From Caldifarciminota bacterium (GTDB lineage Bacteria > Hydrothermota > Tepidihabitantia > Tepidihabitantales > Tepidihabitantaceae): a stretch of 9,583 bases of DNA. The DNA is taken from the NCBI GenBank assembly GCA_011049385.1, contig DSBX01000139.1, forward strand, positions 1 through 9,583. Reading direction: 5' to 3'. The position numbers and the translations under genes are program-made. The notes under the pieces were generated by a model. It saw only the letters and a program-made list of their open reading frames with translations, did not search any database and was not told the DNA's origin. Positions within the stretch are counted from its first letter, which is position 1. The number at the start of each line of letters is the position of its first letter. Positions 1 to 6,152 of this stretch are shown in pieces.

Positions 1-561
1 ACCCAGTACACCGATATGCTCCTGCCTCTGCTCGAGCATCTCGCCCCCCGCCTGCCGGTGCCGGTCGTCTGGAACTCGAACGGCTACGAAAAGACCGACC
101 GCATCCGCCGGCTTGCCGGCCTGGTCCGGGTCTGGCTACCGGACATCAAGTACTTCTCCGACGACCTCGCGCTCGCCTGCTCCTCGGCCCCGCGCTACTT
201 CGCGCACGCGTCGGCCGCGGTCGCCGAGATGCTCCGCCAGGCCGGCCCGAACCGCTACGACGAGAACGGCACCATCCTTTCCGGCGTCATCATCCGCCAC
301 CTGGTCCTGCCCGGCCAGGCCGGGGACAGCATCCGCATCCTCGATTGGCTGGCCGCCCACCACGGTACTGACCTGACCATCAGCCTGATGGCCCAGTATT
401 ACCCGGCCTGGCGCGCCCGCGAACTGCCCGGCTTCGACCGCCGGCTCGCGCCCGACGAATACCGCCGGGTCACCGACCGCCTGCACGAACTCGGGTTCGA
501 GAACGGCTTCACCCAGGAACTGGACTCGGCCAGCGCCGACTACACGCCGGACTTCACCTGA
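1..561 (+). CDS. PflX-like radical SAM protein (COG1313 type), 3' part only
   Basis: The reading frame is open from the first base of the window and ends at TGA 559-561, giving the last 186 residues; the N-terminal part, including the expected CxxxCxxC cluster motif, lies outside. The visible part reads like the C-terminal half of PflX-type radical SAM proteins: VVWNSNGY near residue 21, LPDIKYF near 47, a VIIRHLVLPG stretch near 95, and SLMAQYYPA near 125. These are conserved blocks of the family annotated as pyruvate formate-lyase activating enzyme-related. Its substrate is not established, so I assign no specific reaction. The next gene has its own promoter 13 bases downstream, so this gene probably belongs to a unit that starts to the left. 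The family call is fairly sure; the function is not. Confidence 0.85.
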   Translation, partial: TQYTDMLLPLLEHLAPRLPVPVVWNSNGYEKTDRIRRLAGLVRVWLPDIKYFSDDLALACSSAPRYFAHASAAVAEMLRQAGPNRYDENGTILSGVIIRHLVLPGQAGDSIRILDWLAAHHGTDLTISLMAQYYPAWRARELPGFDRRLAPDEYRRVTDRLHELGFENGFTQELDSASADYTPDFT

Positions 562-573
562 GCGCGGCGCTTG

Positions 574-601
574 TTGACTGGCCCGGCCCGTGCCGTAGAA
601 T
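574..601 (+). promoter_or_regulatory. sigma70-type promoter for purF
   Basis: TTGACT (574-579) and TAGAAT (596-601) are separated by 16 bases; each matches the housekeeping consensus at 5 of 6 positions. The expected transcription start, about 7 bases after the -10 box, falls near 608, only 2-3 bases before the GTG start of purF at 611. No Shine-Dalgarno sequence lies before that GTG. The transcript is therefore predicted to be almost leaderless. Confidence 0.6.
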
Positions 602-610
602 CCCTGACCT

Positions 611-2044
611 GTGTGCGGAATCCTCGGCCTCGCGCTCTCCCGACCCGCGGCGTCGGCGCTGGTTGACGGCCTGATCAGCCTCCAGCACCGCGGCCAGGAC
701 TCGGCCGGCATCCTGACGTCCGACATCACCTTCCACCTCAAGAAGGGCAACGGCCTCGTCGCCGGCGTCTTCAACGAGAAGAACCTCGCCCGGCTCACCG
801 GCTCCTCCGGCATCGGCCACGTCCGTTACCCGACCATCGGCCCGGGCTCGGACGAGGACGCCCAGCCGTTCTACCTCAACCACCCCTTCGGCATCGGGAT
901 GGTCCACAACGGCAACGTCACCAACTACTACGACCTGCGCCGGACGCTGGAGCGCGAAGGGCACCGCCAGTTGACCAGTTTCTCCGACGTCGAGCCGATT
1001 CTGAACGTCTTTGCCGATGAGCTCGGTCGGACCGACCTCGCCGCCTTCGGTCCGGAATCGGTCTTCGCCGCCGTCGCCGGCGTCTTCCGCCGGGTCCAGG
1101 GCGCCTACTCGGTCATCGGCCTCATCCACGGCCGGGGCTTGGTCGCGTTCCGCGACCCGCTGGGAATCAAGCCGCTCGCCTTCGCCCGCCGGGGGCGGGA
1201 CTTCGCCTTCGCCTCCGAGAGCGTCGCCTTCGACCGGCTCGGCTTCACCCGGTTTCAGGACGTTCAGCCGGGCGAGGCGGTGTACGTTGACTCCCGCCGC
1301 CGGGTCCACCGCCGGCGGCTCGTGCCCGGTGAGCCGCACCCCTGCATCTTCGAGTACATCTACTTTGCCCGGCCCGACTCGGTCCTCGACCGCATCGAGG
1401 TCTACGAGGCCCGGCTCCGGCTCGGCGCCGAACTCGGCCGCGCGGTCAAGGCCGCCGGCATCCGGCCCGACCTGGTCGTGCCGATTCCCGACACCGCCCG
1501 TGCCGCGGCCAACTCGCTGGCCCTGGCCATTGACGCCCCCTTGCGCGAAGGCCTGATCAAGAACCGCTACATCGCCCGCACCTTCATCATGCCCGGCCAG
1601 CAGCTCCGCGCCCGGTCCGTGCGCGCGAAGCTGAACGCGGTCCGCAGCCAGGTCCGGGGCCGCAACATCCTGCTGGTGGACGACTCCATCGTCCGGGGCA
1701 CGACCTCGCGCGAAATCGTCCGACTGGTGCGCGAGGCCGGCGCGCGCCGTGTCGGCCTCGCCATCACCGCGCCGCCGCTCCGGCACCCCTGCTGTTACGG
1801 CATTGACATGATGACCCGGGGCGAGCTCGTCGCCCGGCGGCACGCGGTCCCGGGCATCCGCAAGCTCATCGGCGCCGACGCGCTGGTCTACCAGACTCAC
1901 GAAGGCCTGCTTGCCGCCCTCGACTCGTTCGATACCGGTGCCCGGTTCTGCGCCGCCTGCTTCTCCGGCCGCTACCCGACCGGCATCGGCCGGCGCGACC
2001 TCGAAAGGCTGGAACGCGAACGCCGGAAATGGAGCACGAAATGA
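611..2044 (+). CDS. purF: amidophosphoribosyltransferase
   Basis: This 477-residue enzyme catalyses the first committed step of purine synthesis, making phosphoribosylamine from PRPP and glutamine in the cytoplasm. The GTG start is fixed by the next codon: Cys2 is the glutaminase nucleophile, exposed after Met removal, so there is no propeptide. Glutaminase motifs follow: HRGQDSAG (26-33), GHVRYPTIG (69-77) and HNGNVTN (99-105). The phosphoribosyltransferase half carries the PRPP loop ILLVDDSIVRGTT (353-365). Cysteines 245, 394 or 395, 447 and 450 (CxxC) sit where Bacillus-type PurF binds a [4Fe-4S] cluster, so this is the iron-sulfur form. It overlaps the next gene by 4 bases (ATGA), implying translational coupling. 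No other purine gene is nearby. Confidence 0.97.
   Translation: MCGILGLALSRPAASALVDGLISLQHRGQDSAGILTSDITFHLKKGNGLVAGVFNEKNLARLTGSSGIGHVRYPTIGPGSDEDAQPFYLNHPFGIGMVHNGNVTNYYDLRRTLEREGHRQLTSFSDVEPILNVFADELGRTDLAAFGPESVFAAVAGVFRRVQGAYSVIGLIHGRGLVAFRDPLGIKPLAFARRGRDFAFASESVAFDRLGFTRFQDVQPGEAVYVDSRRRVHRRRLVPGEPHPCIFEYIYFARPDSVLDRIEVYEARLRLGAELGRAVKAAGIRPDLVVPIPDTARAAANSLALAIDAPLREGLIKNRYIARTFIMPGQQLRARSVRAKLNAVRSQVRGRNILLVDDSIVRGTTSREIVRLVREAGARRVGLAITAPPLRHPCCYGIDMMTRGELVARRHAVPGIRKLIGADALVYQTHEGLLAALDSFDTGARFCAACFSGRYPTGIGRRDLERLERERRKWSTK
2031..2034 (+). promoter_or_regulatory. ribosome binding site deciding the start at 2041
   Basis: GGAG lies 6 bases before ATG 2041. The alternative in-frame ATG at 2029 has only a GGAA 3 bases before it, which is too close. 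The start at 2041 also puts the hydrophobic signal sequence right at the N-terminus and gives the usual ATGA overlap with the purF stop codon. Confidence 0.55.
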
Positions 2045-3141
2045 CCCTGTGCCTGCTCATCATCGCCCTGCTGGCCGTGCCGCCCGCGGCCGGACCGGCA
2101 CCGACCGACCTTGCCGCCGCGGACCGGCCCGGCGACGGCGGCGGGATCATCGTCCTGACCTGGGACCCGCCCGCCGACGTCGAACAACTCACCGGCTACG
2201 AAATCTGGCGCGAGGCCGAGGGCGACACCTGGCAGCGGGTCGGTTTCGCCGGCCGGCTCGTGCGCCGATACCGCGACGATGTCACCGACGGCGTGCGGTA
2301 CCGCTACCGCCTGGTCGCGGTCTACGAAGACGGCGGCGCACAGAGCGAGCCGAGCGGCTGGGCCGAGAGCAGTCCGCAGTGGTTCGACCCGAACACGCTT
2401 GCCGCACTCATCGGCACGATTCTCTTCTCGACGCTGGTGCTCTACTTCACCGTTGCGGCCCGCCGCGGCCGGCGCGGCTTCATCCGGCGCATCGCCGGGC
2501 TGGATGCGGTCGAGGAAGCGCTCGGCCGCGCCACCGAGATGGGCCGGCCGATTCTCTTCGTACCCGGTCTTTCCACCGTTGACGACATCGCGACCATCGC
2601 CGCCATCAACATCCTCGGCGAGGTCGCCAAGCGAACCGCCGAATTCGGCACCCCGCTGCTCTGTCCGACCGCGGACCCGATTGTCTACACCGTCGCCCGC
2701 GAGACGGTCAAGGAATCCTACACCACCGCCGGCCGGCCCGACGCCTTCGACCCCGGCTCGGTCTACTTCCTGACCAACCAGCAGTTCGCCTTCGCCGCCG
2801 GCGTGGACGGCGTGATGGTCCGCGAGCGGCCGGCGACGAACTTCCTCATCGGCATGTTCTGGGCCGAGTCGCTGATCATGGCCGAGACCGGCGCCTCGAC
2901 CGGCGCCATCCAGATTGCCGGCACCGACGCGCTCGCCCAGTTGCCCTTCTTCATCGCCGCCTGCGACTACACGCTCATCGGCGAGGAGCTCTACGCCGCC
3001 TCGGCCTATCTCTCGCGGGAACCGCTGTTGATGGGCGCCATCCAGGGACAGGACTACTCCAAGCTCGTCATCGCCGGCTGCATCGTCATCGTCACCCTGC
3101 TCGAACTGCTCTTCGGGATTCCGGCCGCGGGCATCTTCTAG
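2041..3141 (+). CDS. FN3-domain membrane protein of the DUF6754 type, function unknown
   Basis: The 366-residue product has a signal-like hydrophobic stretch at 2-18, ending in small residues. A fibronectin type III-like domain follows at about 22-110 (LTWDPP, GYEIWR, RYRYRLVAVYEDG). A transmembrane helix spans about 118-139 and is followed by a basic RRGRRGFIRR segment. A long conserved-looking region holds EEALGRATEMGRPILFVPG (159-176) and several hydrophobic, Ala/Gly-rich stretches, and a C-terminal hydrophobic helix lies at about 342-360. I recognise this as resembling DUF6754 proteins, which have no known function. The FN3 domain is predicted outside the membrane and the middle region inside or at the membrane. 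It is probably cotranscribed and translationally coupled with purF; no functional tie to purine synthesis is evident. Confidence 0.8.
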   Translation: MTLCLLIIALLAVPPAAGPAPTDLAAADRPGDGGGIIVLTWDPPADVEQLTGYEIWREAEGDTWQRVGFAGRLVRRYRDDVTDGVRYRYRLVAVYEDGGAQSEPSGWAESSPQWFDPNTLAALIGTILFSTLVLYFTVAARRGRRGFIRRIAGLDAVEEALGRATEMGRPILFVPGLSTVDDIATIAAINILGEVAKRTAEFGTPLLCPTADPIVYTVARETVKESYTTAGRPDAFDPGSVYFLTNQQFAFAAGVDGVMVRERPATNFLIGMFWAESLIMAETGASTGAIQIAGTDALAQLPFFIAACDYTLIGEELYAASAYLSREPLLMGAIQGQDYSKLVIAGCIVIVTLLELLFGIPAAGIF

Positions 3142-3151
3142 CGCGGGCCGG
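3121..3151. terminator. possible bidirectional stem-loop between convergent genes
   Basis: The arms CCGGCCGCG (3121-3129) and CGCGGGCCGG (3142-3151) pair over 9 base pairs with one bulged G, around a 12-base loop that contains the TAG stop of the rightward gene. The structure ends 2 bases before the leftward gene's stop codon (3154-3156). No T-run follows on either strand, so it is not a classical intrinsic terminator, but its position at a tail-to-tail junction fits termination in both directions. Confidence 0.35.
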
Positions 3152-3153
3152 TC

Positions 3154-3951
3154 CTACTGCGACCAGCCGCCCAGCCGCCTGACCGCCGTGGTCAGCGCCT
3201 CGCGCCGCCGGGCAATCACCCGGGACCGGGACACGGTGCGCGCGCGGTAGCCGGACGCGACCTCGGACTTGAGCACCGCCCCGTTCCCGTCACCGGACAG
3301 CACCGCATCCACAGCCAGTATCGCGTTGTCGAGCATGCCGGCGAACTCGCGCTGTTGCGCCCGGAAGTCACCGAGCGCGTCATTCAGCGCCGCCTGCAGG
3401 ACGCTGAGGTCGTAACGCCGGCCGGTCTCAAGCTGTCGCCCGACCGCTTCCAGCGAATCGGCATCCGCGCGCAGTTGGCCGAGCGTCGCCGACGCGCTGT
3501 CGAGAAGTGCGCGCGCCTTCCCCAACTCCTCGCGCACCGCGGCCGCGCCCGCCGGGCTGACAAGGTCCGCGGGCAGGGCTTCGCCCAGCCGGGCCCAGTA
3601 CTGGATGATGCGCCCGGCCCGGTCGCCGACCCGCCCGGCCAGTCGCCGCGCCTCGCCGGCGGGCGTGCGCGGTGGTTCGGGCGGAGCCGGGAGCGCGGTC
3701 GGCGGAAGACCGGTCTCCGGGGAACCGGCCGGGGATGGCACAGGCTCGGCGCCGGACCGCGGCGGCGGCATGTCCTCCGGCCCGAAGTCAATCCGCGGCC
3801 GGTACGCCAGCACGAACAGCACCGCACCGGTGACGATGAGCAGTGCCGCCAGCCCCATCAGCCGCCGGACCAGCTTCAGCCGCCGCACCTTGCGGGGGTC
3901 GGGCCGGAACACCAGTCGCCCGGGCTCGCCGGCAGGGTCAGTCTCAGCCAT
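3154..3951 (-). CDS. single-pass membrane protein with helical domain, function unknown
   Basis: I do not recognise this 265-residue protein. It has a short basic N-terminal segment (PDPRKVRRLKLVRR, 17-30), one transmembrane helix at about 31-50, a proline-rich linker (51-98), and then a helical region (about 99-260) rich in Ala, Arg, Leu and Glu that may form coiled coils. The basic flank suggests the N-terminus is inside and the helical part outside the membrane. Start choice is open: ATG 3951 fits a leaderless transcript from the promoter at 3960-3987, while ATG 3957 lies 9 bases after an AGGG. An upstream extension to 4065 would run through the promoter region and is unlikely. The gene is alone on its strand and divergent from plsY. 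Confidence 0.65.
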   Translation of the reverse strand: MAETDPAGEPGRLVFRPDPRKVRRLKLVRRLMGLAALLIVTGAVLFVLAYRPRIDFGPEDMPPPRSGAEPVPSPAGSPETGLPPTALPAPPEPPRTPAGEARRLAGRVGDRAGRIIQYWARLGEALPADLVSPAGAAAVREELGKARALLDSASATLGQLRADADSLEAVGRQLETGRRYDLSVLQAALNDALGDFRAQQREFAGMLDNAILAVDAVLSGDGNGAVLKSEVASGYRARTVSRSRVIARRREALTTAVRRLGGWSQ

Positions 3952-3959
3952 ACCCATAC

Positions 3960-3987
3960 AGGTTATCCCTGCCGCCCACGCAGTCAA
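3960..3987 (-). promoter_or_regulatory. candidate promoter of the leftward membrane-protein gene
   Basis: On the minus strand TTGACT (3987-3982) is followed after 16 bases by TAACCT (3965-3960). The -35 box is good, and the -10 box matches only at the TA...T positions. The transcription start would fall near 3953, just before ATG 3951. The spacing equals that of the purF and plsY promoters. Confidence 0.35.
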
Positions 3988-4003
3988 CCCAGCCGCCGCC
4001 TCC

Positions 4004-4031
4004 TTGAACCGCCGGGCTCTTTCCGTATCAT
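4004..4031 (+). promoter_or_regulatory. sigma70-type promoter for the plsY-gpsA-merR operon
   Basis: TTGAAC (4004-4009) and TATCAT (4026-4031, 5 of 6 matches) are separated by 16 bases. The expected transcription start is near 4038, which is itself the ATG of a 19-codon ORF. The bases around the -10 box (CCGTATCATC) resemble those at purF (CCGTAGAATC). Confidence 0.55.
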
Positions 4032-4037
4032 CAGTCA

Positions 4038-4097
4038 ATGACGTGCCCGTCCGCAGCCCGAACACTCAAGCCGCCCGCGCGCACCCGGTCGGCATGA
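4038..4097 (+). CDS. possible 19-codon leader ORF upstream of plsY
   Basis: An ATG at 4038 coincides with the predicted transcription start, and its frame runs 19 codons (MTCPSAARTLKPPARTRSA) to TGA 4095-4097. That stop overlaps the plsY start codon as ATGA. plsY has no visible Shine-Dalgarno sequence, so translation of this short ORF could deliver ribosomes to plsY by coupling. The peptide is Pro/Arg/Ala-rich with no recognisable motif, and its composition may simply reflect the local GC content. A rival reading is a GTG start at 4043 in the plsY frame, which would give PlsY a 17-residue extension unusual for the family. Confidence 0.3.
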   Translation: MTCPSAARTLKPPARTRSA

Positions 4098-4711
4098 ACC
4101 CGGCCCTGGTGTCGCTCCTGCTCGGCTTCGCCGCCGGATCCCTGCCCGCCGGCTACCTGGCCGGCCGCATCCGCGGCATTGACATCCGCCGCCACGGCTC
4201 GGGCAACATCGGCTTCACCAACGTCTACCGGACGGTCGGTCCGGGCTGGGCGGTGCCGGTGCTGGTCGTGGACGTGCTCAAGGGACTGCTCGCGGTCTGG
4301 CTCGCCGCCCGCTGGGGACTCGTCCCGGCCCTGGCCGGGCTGGGCGCGATTCTTGGCCACGTCTTCACCCCCTGGCTCCGCTTCCGGGGCGGCAAGGGCG
4401 TCGCGACCACGATCGGCGTCCTCATCGCGGTCAGCCCGCTCGCCGGGCTTGCCGGCATCGGCGTCTACCTGGTGATCCTGCTCACGACCGGCTACATCTC
4501 GGTCGCCTCGCTCCTCTTCGCCGCCGCGATCTCACCGCTGAGCATCGGCTTCTACCCCGGCGATACCGCCCGGCTGGTCCTCGCCGCGGTCACCGGCGTG
4601 CTCATCATCCTCCGCCACACCGGCAACATCGGCCGGTTGATGCGAAACGAAGAACCGCGCTTCGGCCTCTGGCTGAAGCTCCTCCGCCGCGACCGGGGAG
4701 GCAAGCGGTGA
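4094..4711 (+). CDS. plsY: glycerol-3-phosphate acyltransferase PlsY
   Basis: PlsY is the membrane enzyme that transfers an acyl group from acyl phosphate to sn-glycerol 3-phosphate, making lysophosphatidic acid. The 205-residue length is normal. The conserved cytoplasmic motifs are present: SLPAGYL (16-22) and GSGNIGFTNVYR (35-46), then HVFTPWLRFRGGKGVATT (89-106), and RHTGNIGRLMRNEE (174-187). The last motif ends in NEE rather than the common GTE. About five hydrophobic helices alternate with these loops. ATG 4094 gives the usual N-terminus directly before the first helix. No Shine-Dalgarno sequence is seen, but an upstream short ORF ends in an ATGA overlap. Its stop overlaps the gpsA start (GTGA), placing acceptor-making and acceptor-using enzymes together. 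Confidence 0.97.
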   Translation: MNPALVSLLLGFAAGSLPAGYLAGRIRGIDIRRHGSGNIGFTNVYRTVGPGWAVPVLVVDVLKGLLAVWLAARWGLVPALAGLGAILGHVFTPWLRFRGGKGVATTIGVLIAVSPLAGLAGIGVYLVILLTTGYISVASLLFAAAISPLSIGFYPGDTARLVLAAVTGVLIILRHTGNIGRLMRNEEPRFGLWLKLLRRDRGGKR

Positions 4712-5712
4712 ATACCGGCATCGGCTTCATCGGCGCCGGCCGCTGGGCGCTCGCCCTCGCGCTCAACTTCAGCCGGGAAGGCCTGCCCTGCCGGCTCTGG
4801 GAACCGGACCCCGAAATGCTCGCCCGGCTCCGCGCCACCGGCCGCCACCCGGACCTGCCCGACACCTGTGCCGTCGCCGAGAGCGAGACGCTCCGGCTCT
4901 GTGCCGAACCGGCCGACGCGCTGACCGGGACCTCGCTGGTCGTCTTCGCGGTTCCCTCCGCCGCGCTGGCCCGGGTCGCCGATACGGTCAGGCCCCTGCT
5001 GGCGACCGCGCCGGCCGCGCTCGTGACCGTGACCAAGGGCATCGAACCCGCGACCCTGCGCCGGCTCTCTGTTGTCGTCAGCAATGCCGCATCCGGCCGG
5101 CCGGCGGTGGTCCTTGCCGGCCCCGGCATTCCCTGGGATTTCGCGCTCGGCGACCCGACCACCCTGGTCGCCGCTTCGGAGAACGAAGCCGCGGCCGACG
5201 AGGTCCGCGACCGCCTCTCGGTCGGCAACCTCCGGGTCTACTCCTCCGGCGATGTCGTCGGGGTCGAGATCGCGGCCGCGCTCAAGAACGTCATCGCCAT
5301 CGCGGCGGGCATCGCCGAGGGGCTCGGACTCGGCATCAACGCCCGGGCCGCCCTGCTCACCCGCGGTCTCGCCGAGATGACCCGGCTCGGCATCAGCCTG
5401 AACGCCAACCCGCTCACCTTCGCCGGCCTGGCCGGGATGGGAGACCTGATCGTCACCGGCTTCTCCTCCAATTCACGCAACCACACGCTGGGCCGGCTGG
5501 TCGGCTCCGGCCTTGCCCCGGAGGAAGCGTTCCGGCGCTTGAACGGCGTCGCCGAGGGCGCGGTCACGGTCCGGTCTGCACTCGCAATGGCCTCGCGGAG
5601 CGGCGTTGAGATGCCGATTGCCGCCGAGGTGGACCGGATTCTGCACCACGCCGGCGACGCCCGGCGCTCGCTCCGGCGGCTCCTCAGCCGCCGTCCCCGG
5701 CGGGAGGGATGA
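4708..5712 (+). CDS. gpsA: NAD(P)-dependent glycerol-3-phosphate dehydrogenase
   Basis: GpsA reduces dihydroxyacetone phosphate to sn-glycerol 3-phosphate, the substrate of PlsY encoded just upstream. The 334-residue product has the dinucleotide-binding start IGFIGAGRWALALA (5-18) and VTKGIE (108-113) with conserved Lys110. It also has LKNVIAIAAGI (192-202) with Lys193, GLAGMGDL (240-247) with Asp246, and NSRNHTLG (255-262) with Arg257. The GTG start overlaps the plsY stop codon (GTGA) and has GGAGG at 4697-4701, 6 bases upstream. An oddity is the loop AGPGIPWDFALGDPTT (137-152), where the family commonly has GPS/TFA followed by an acidic or basic stretch. The Arg-rich tail (319-332) is also slightly unusual. 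Catalytic residues appear intact, so I expect an active enzyme. Confidence 0.96.
   Translation: MNTGIGFIGAGRWALALALNFSREGLPCRLWEPDPEMLARLRATGRHPDLPDTCAVAESETLRLCAEPADALTGTSLVVFAVPSAALARVADTVRPLLATAPAALVTVTKGIEPATLRRLSVVVSNAASGRPAVVLAGPGIPWDFALGDPTTLVAASENEAAADEVRDRLSVGNLRVYSSGDVVGVEIAAALKNVIAIAAGIAEGLGLGINARAALLTRGLAEMTRLGISLNANPLTFAGLAGMGDLIVTGFSSNSRNHTLGRLVGSGLAPEEAFRRLNGVAEGAVTVRSALAMASRSGVEMPIAAEVDRILHHAGDARRSLRRLLSRRPRREG
5703..5707 (+). promoter_or_regulatory. ribosome binding site for the merR-type gene
   Basis: GGAGG ends 4 bases before ATG 5712 and only 1 base before the in-frame ATG at 5709. Spacing favours 5712. ATG 5709 would give the ATGA overlap with the gpsA stop codon. The two options differ by one residue. 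Confidence 0.5.
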
Positions 5713-6143
5713 TGACCACCGGCTACCACAGCGTGACCGAAACCTGCCGCCTGCTCAAGGTCAGGCCGCACACCCTGCGCTACTGGGAAAAGGAGTTCGA
5801 CCTCAAGGTGAAGCGCAACAGCGCCGGCCGCCGCATCTACTCCGACAACCAGCTTGAGAAACTGCGCCTTGTCCACCGGCTGATCCGGGAGGAGAAACTG
5901 ACGGTCAAGGGTGCCCGACGCAAACTTGCCTTGATGGCCGCCCCGCGCCAGCAGTCGCTCGACCTCGAGGACGGCCACCAGCAACTGCTCTGGGTGCGGA
6001 AGGAACTCATCGCCATCCGAGGCCTGCTCGTGCCCGAGGAGAAACCGACGGCCCCGGAACGCGGAGCGTCGGGCGTCCTCGGCCAACTCAAACAGCCGGG
6101 GCGGAAGGGCCGCCCGAAGCGGCCCCGTCCCCCGAAGCGCTAA
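5712..6143 (+). CDS. MerR-family DNA-binding regulator
   Basis: This 143-residue protein opens with a MerR-type winged helix: HSVTETCRLLKVRPHTLRYW (6-25) is the helix-turn-helix with the hallmark LRYWEKEF, and GRRIYSDNQLEKLRLVHRLI (39-58) is the wing plus second helix pair. A helical stretch with hydrophobic spacing (about 88-106) could dimerise. No effector-binding domain or metal-binding cysteines are visible (the only Cys is residue 12), so any signal it senses is unknown. It ends in a basic, proline-rich tail (RKGRPKRPRPPKR) that may add DNA contacts. It is the last gene of the plsY-gpsA unit and overlaps gpsA by one base, so it may autoregulate this operon, but that is inference. Its stop codon interleaves with that of the convergent oxidoreductase operon. 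Confidence 0.85.
   Translation: MTTGYHSVTETCRLLKVRPHTLRYWEKEFDLKVKRNSAGRRIYSDNQLEKLRLVHRLIREEKLTVKGARRKLALMAAPRQQSLDLEDGHQQLLWVRKELIAIRGLLVPEEKPTAPERGASGVLGQLKQPGRKGRPKRPRPPKR
6107..6125. other. perfect 7-bp stem-loop near the merR 3' end
   Basis: GGGCCGC (6107-6113) and GCGGCCC (6119-6125) are perfect inverted repeats around the loop CCGAA. Read on the minus strand it lies 15 bases beyond the gamma-subunit stop codon, where a terminator for that operon would be expected, with loop TTCGG. No T-run follows on the minus strand. It lies within merR coding sequence, so codon composition is an alternative explanation. Confidence 0.3.
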
Positions 6144-6152
6144 GCTCGCTTC
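6134..6152. terminator. stem-loop spanning the two interleaved stop codons
   Basis: GAAGCG (6134-6139) pairs with CGCTTC (6147-6152) around a 7-base loop CTAAGCT that contains both convergent stops (TAA on plus, TAG on minus). On the plus strand it is followed by TTCT, a minimal T-rich tract. The stem is short, so this is a candidate only. Confidence 0.3.

Noticed and set aside
554..1900. Long open frame of 448 codons on the minus strand antisense to purF
   Set aside because: purF on the plus strand has complete catalytic motifs. The antisense frame has low-complexity, Gly/Asp/Val/Ala-rich sequence typical of a frame opposite a high-GC gene.
3179..3195. Perfect 6-bp inverted repeat CTGACC/GGTCAG with a 5-base loop
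   Set aside because: It is short, lies inside the coding sequence of the leftward gene, has no T-run after it, and repeats of this size are expected by chance at this GC content.
3605..4093. Upstream extension of the plsY frame back to 3605
   Set aside because: It would run antisense through the 3154-3951 gene and across the plsY promoter. PlsY proteins start directly with the first membrane helix, as from ATG 4094.
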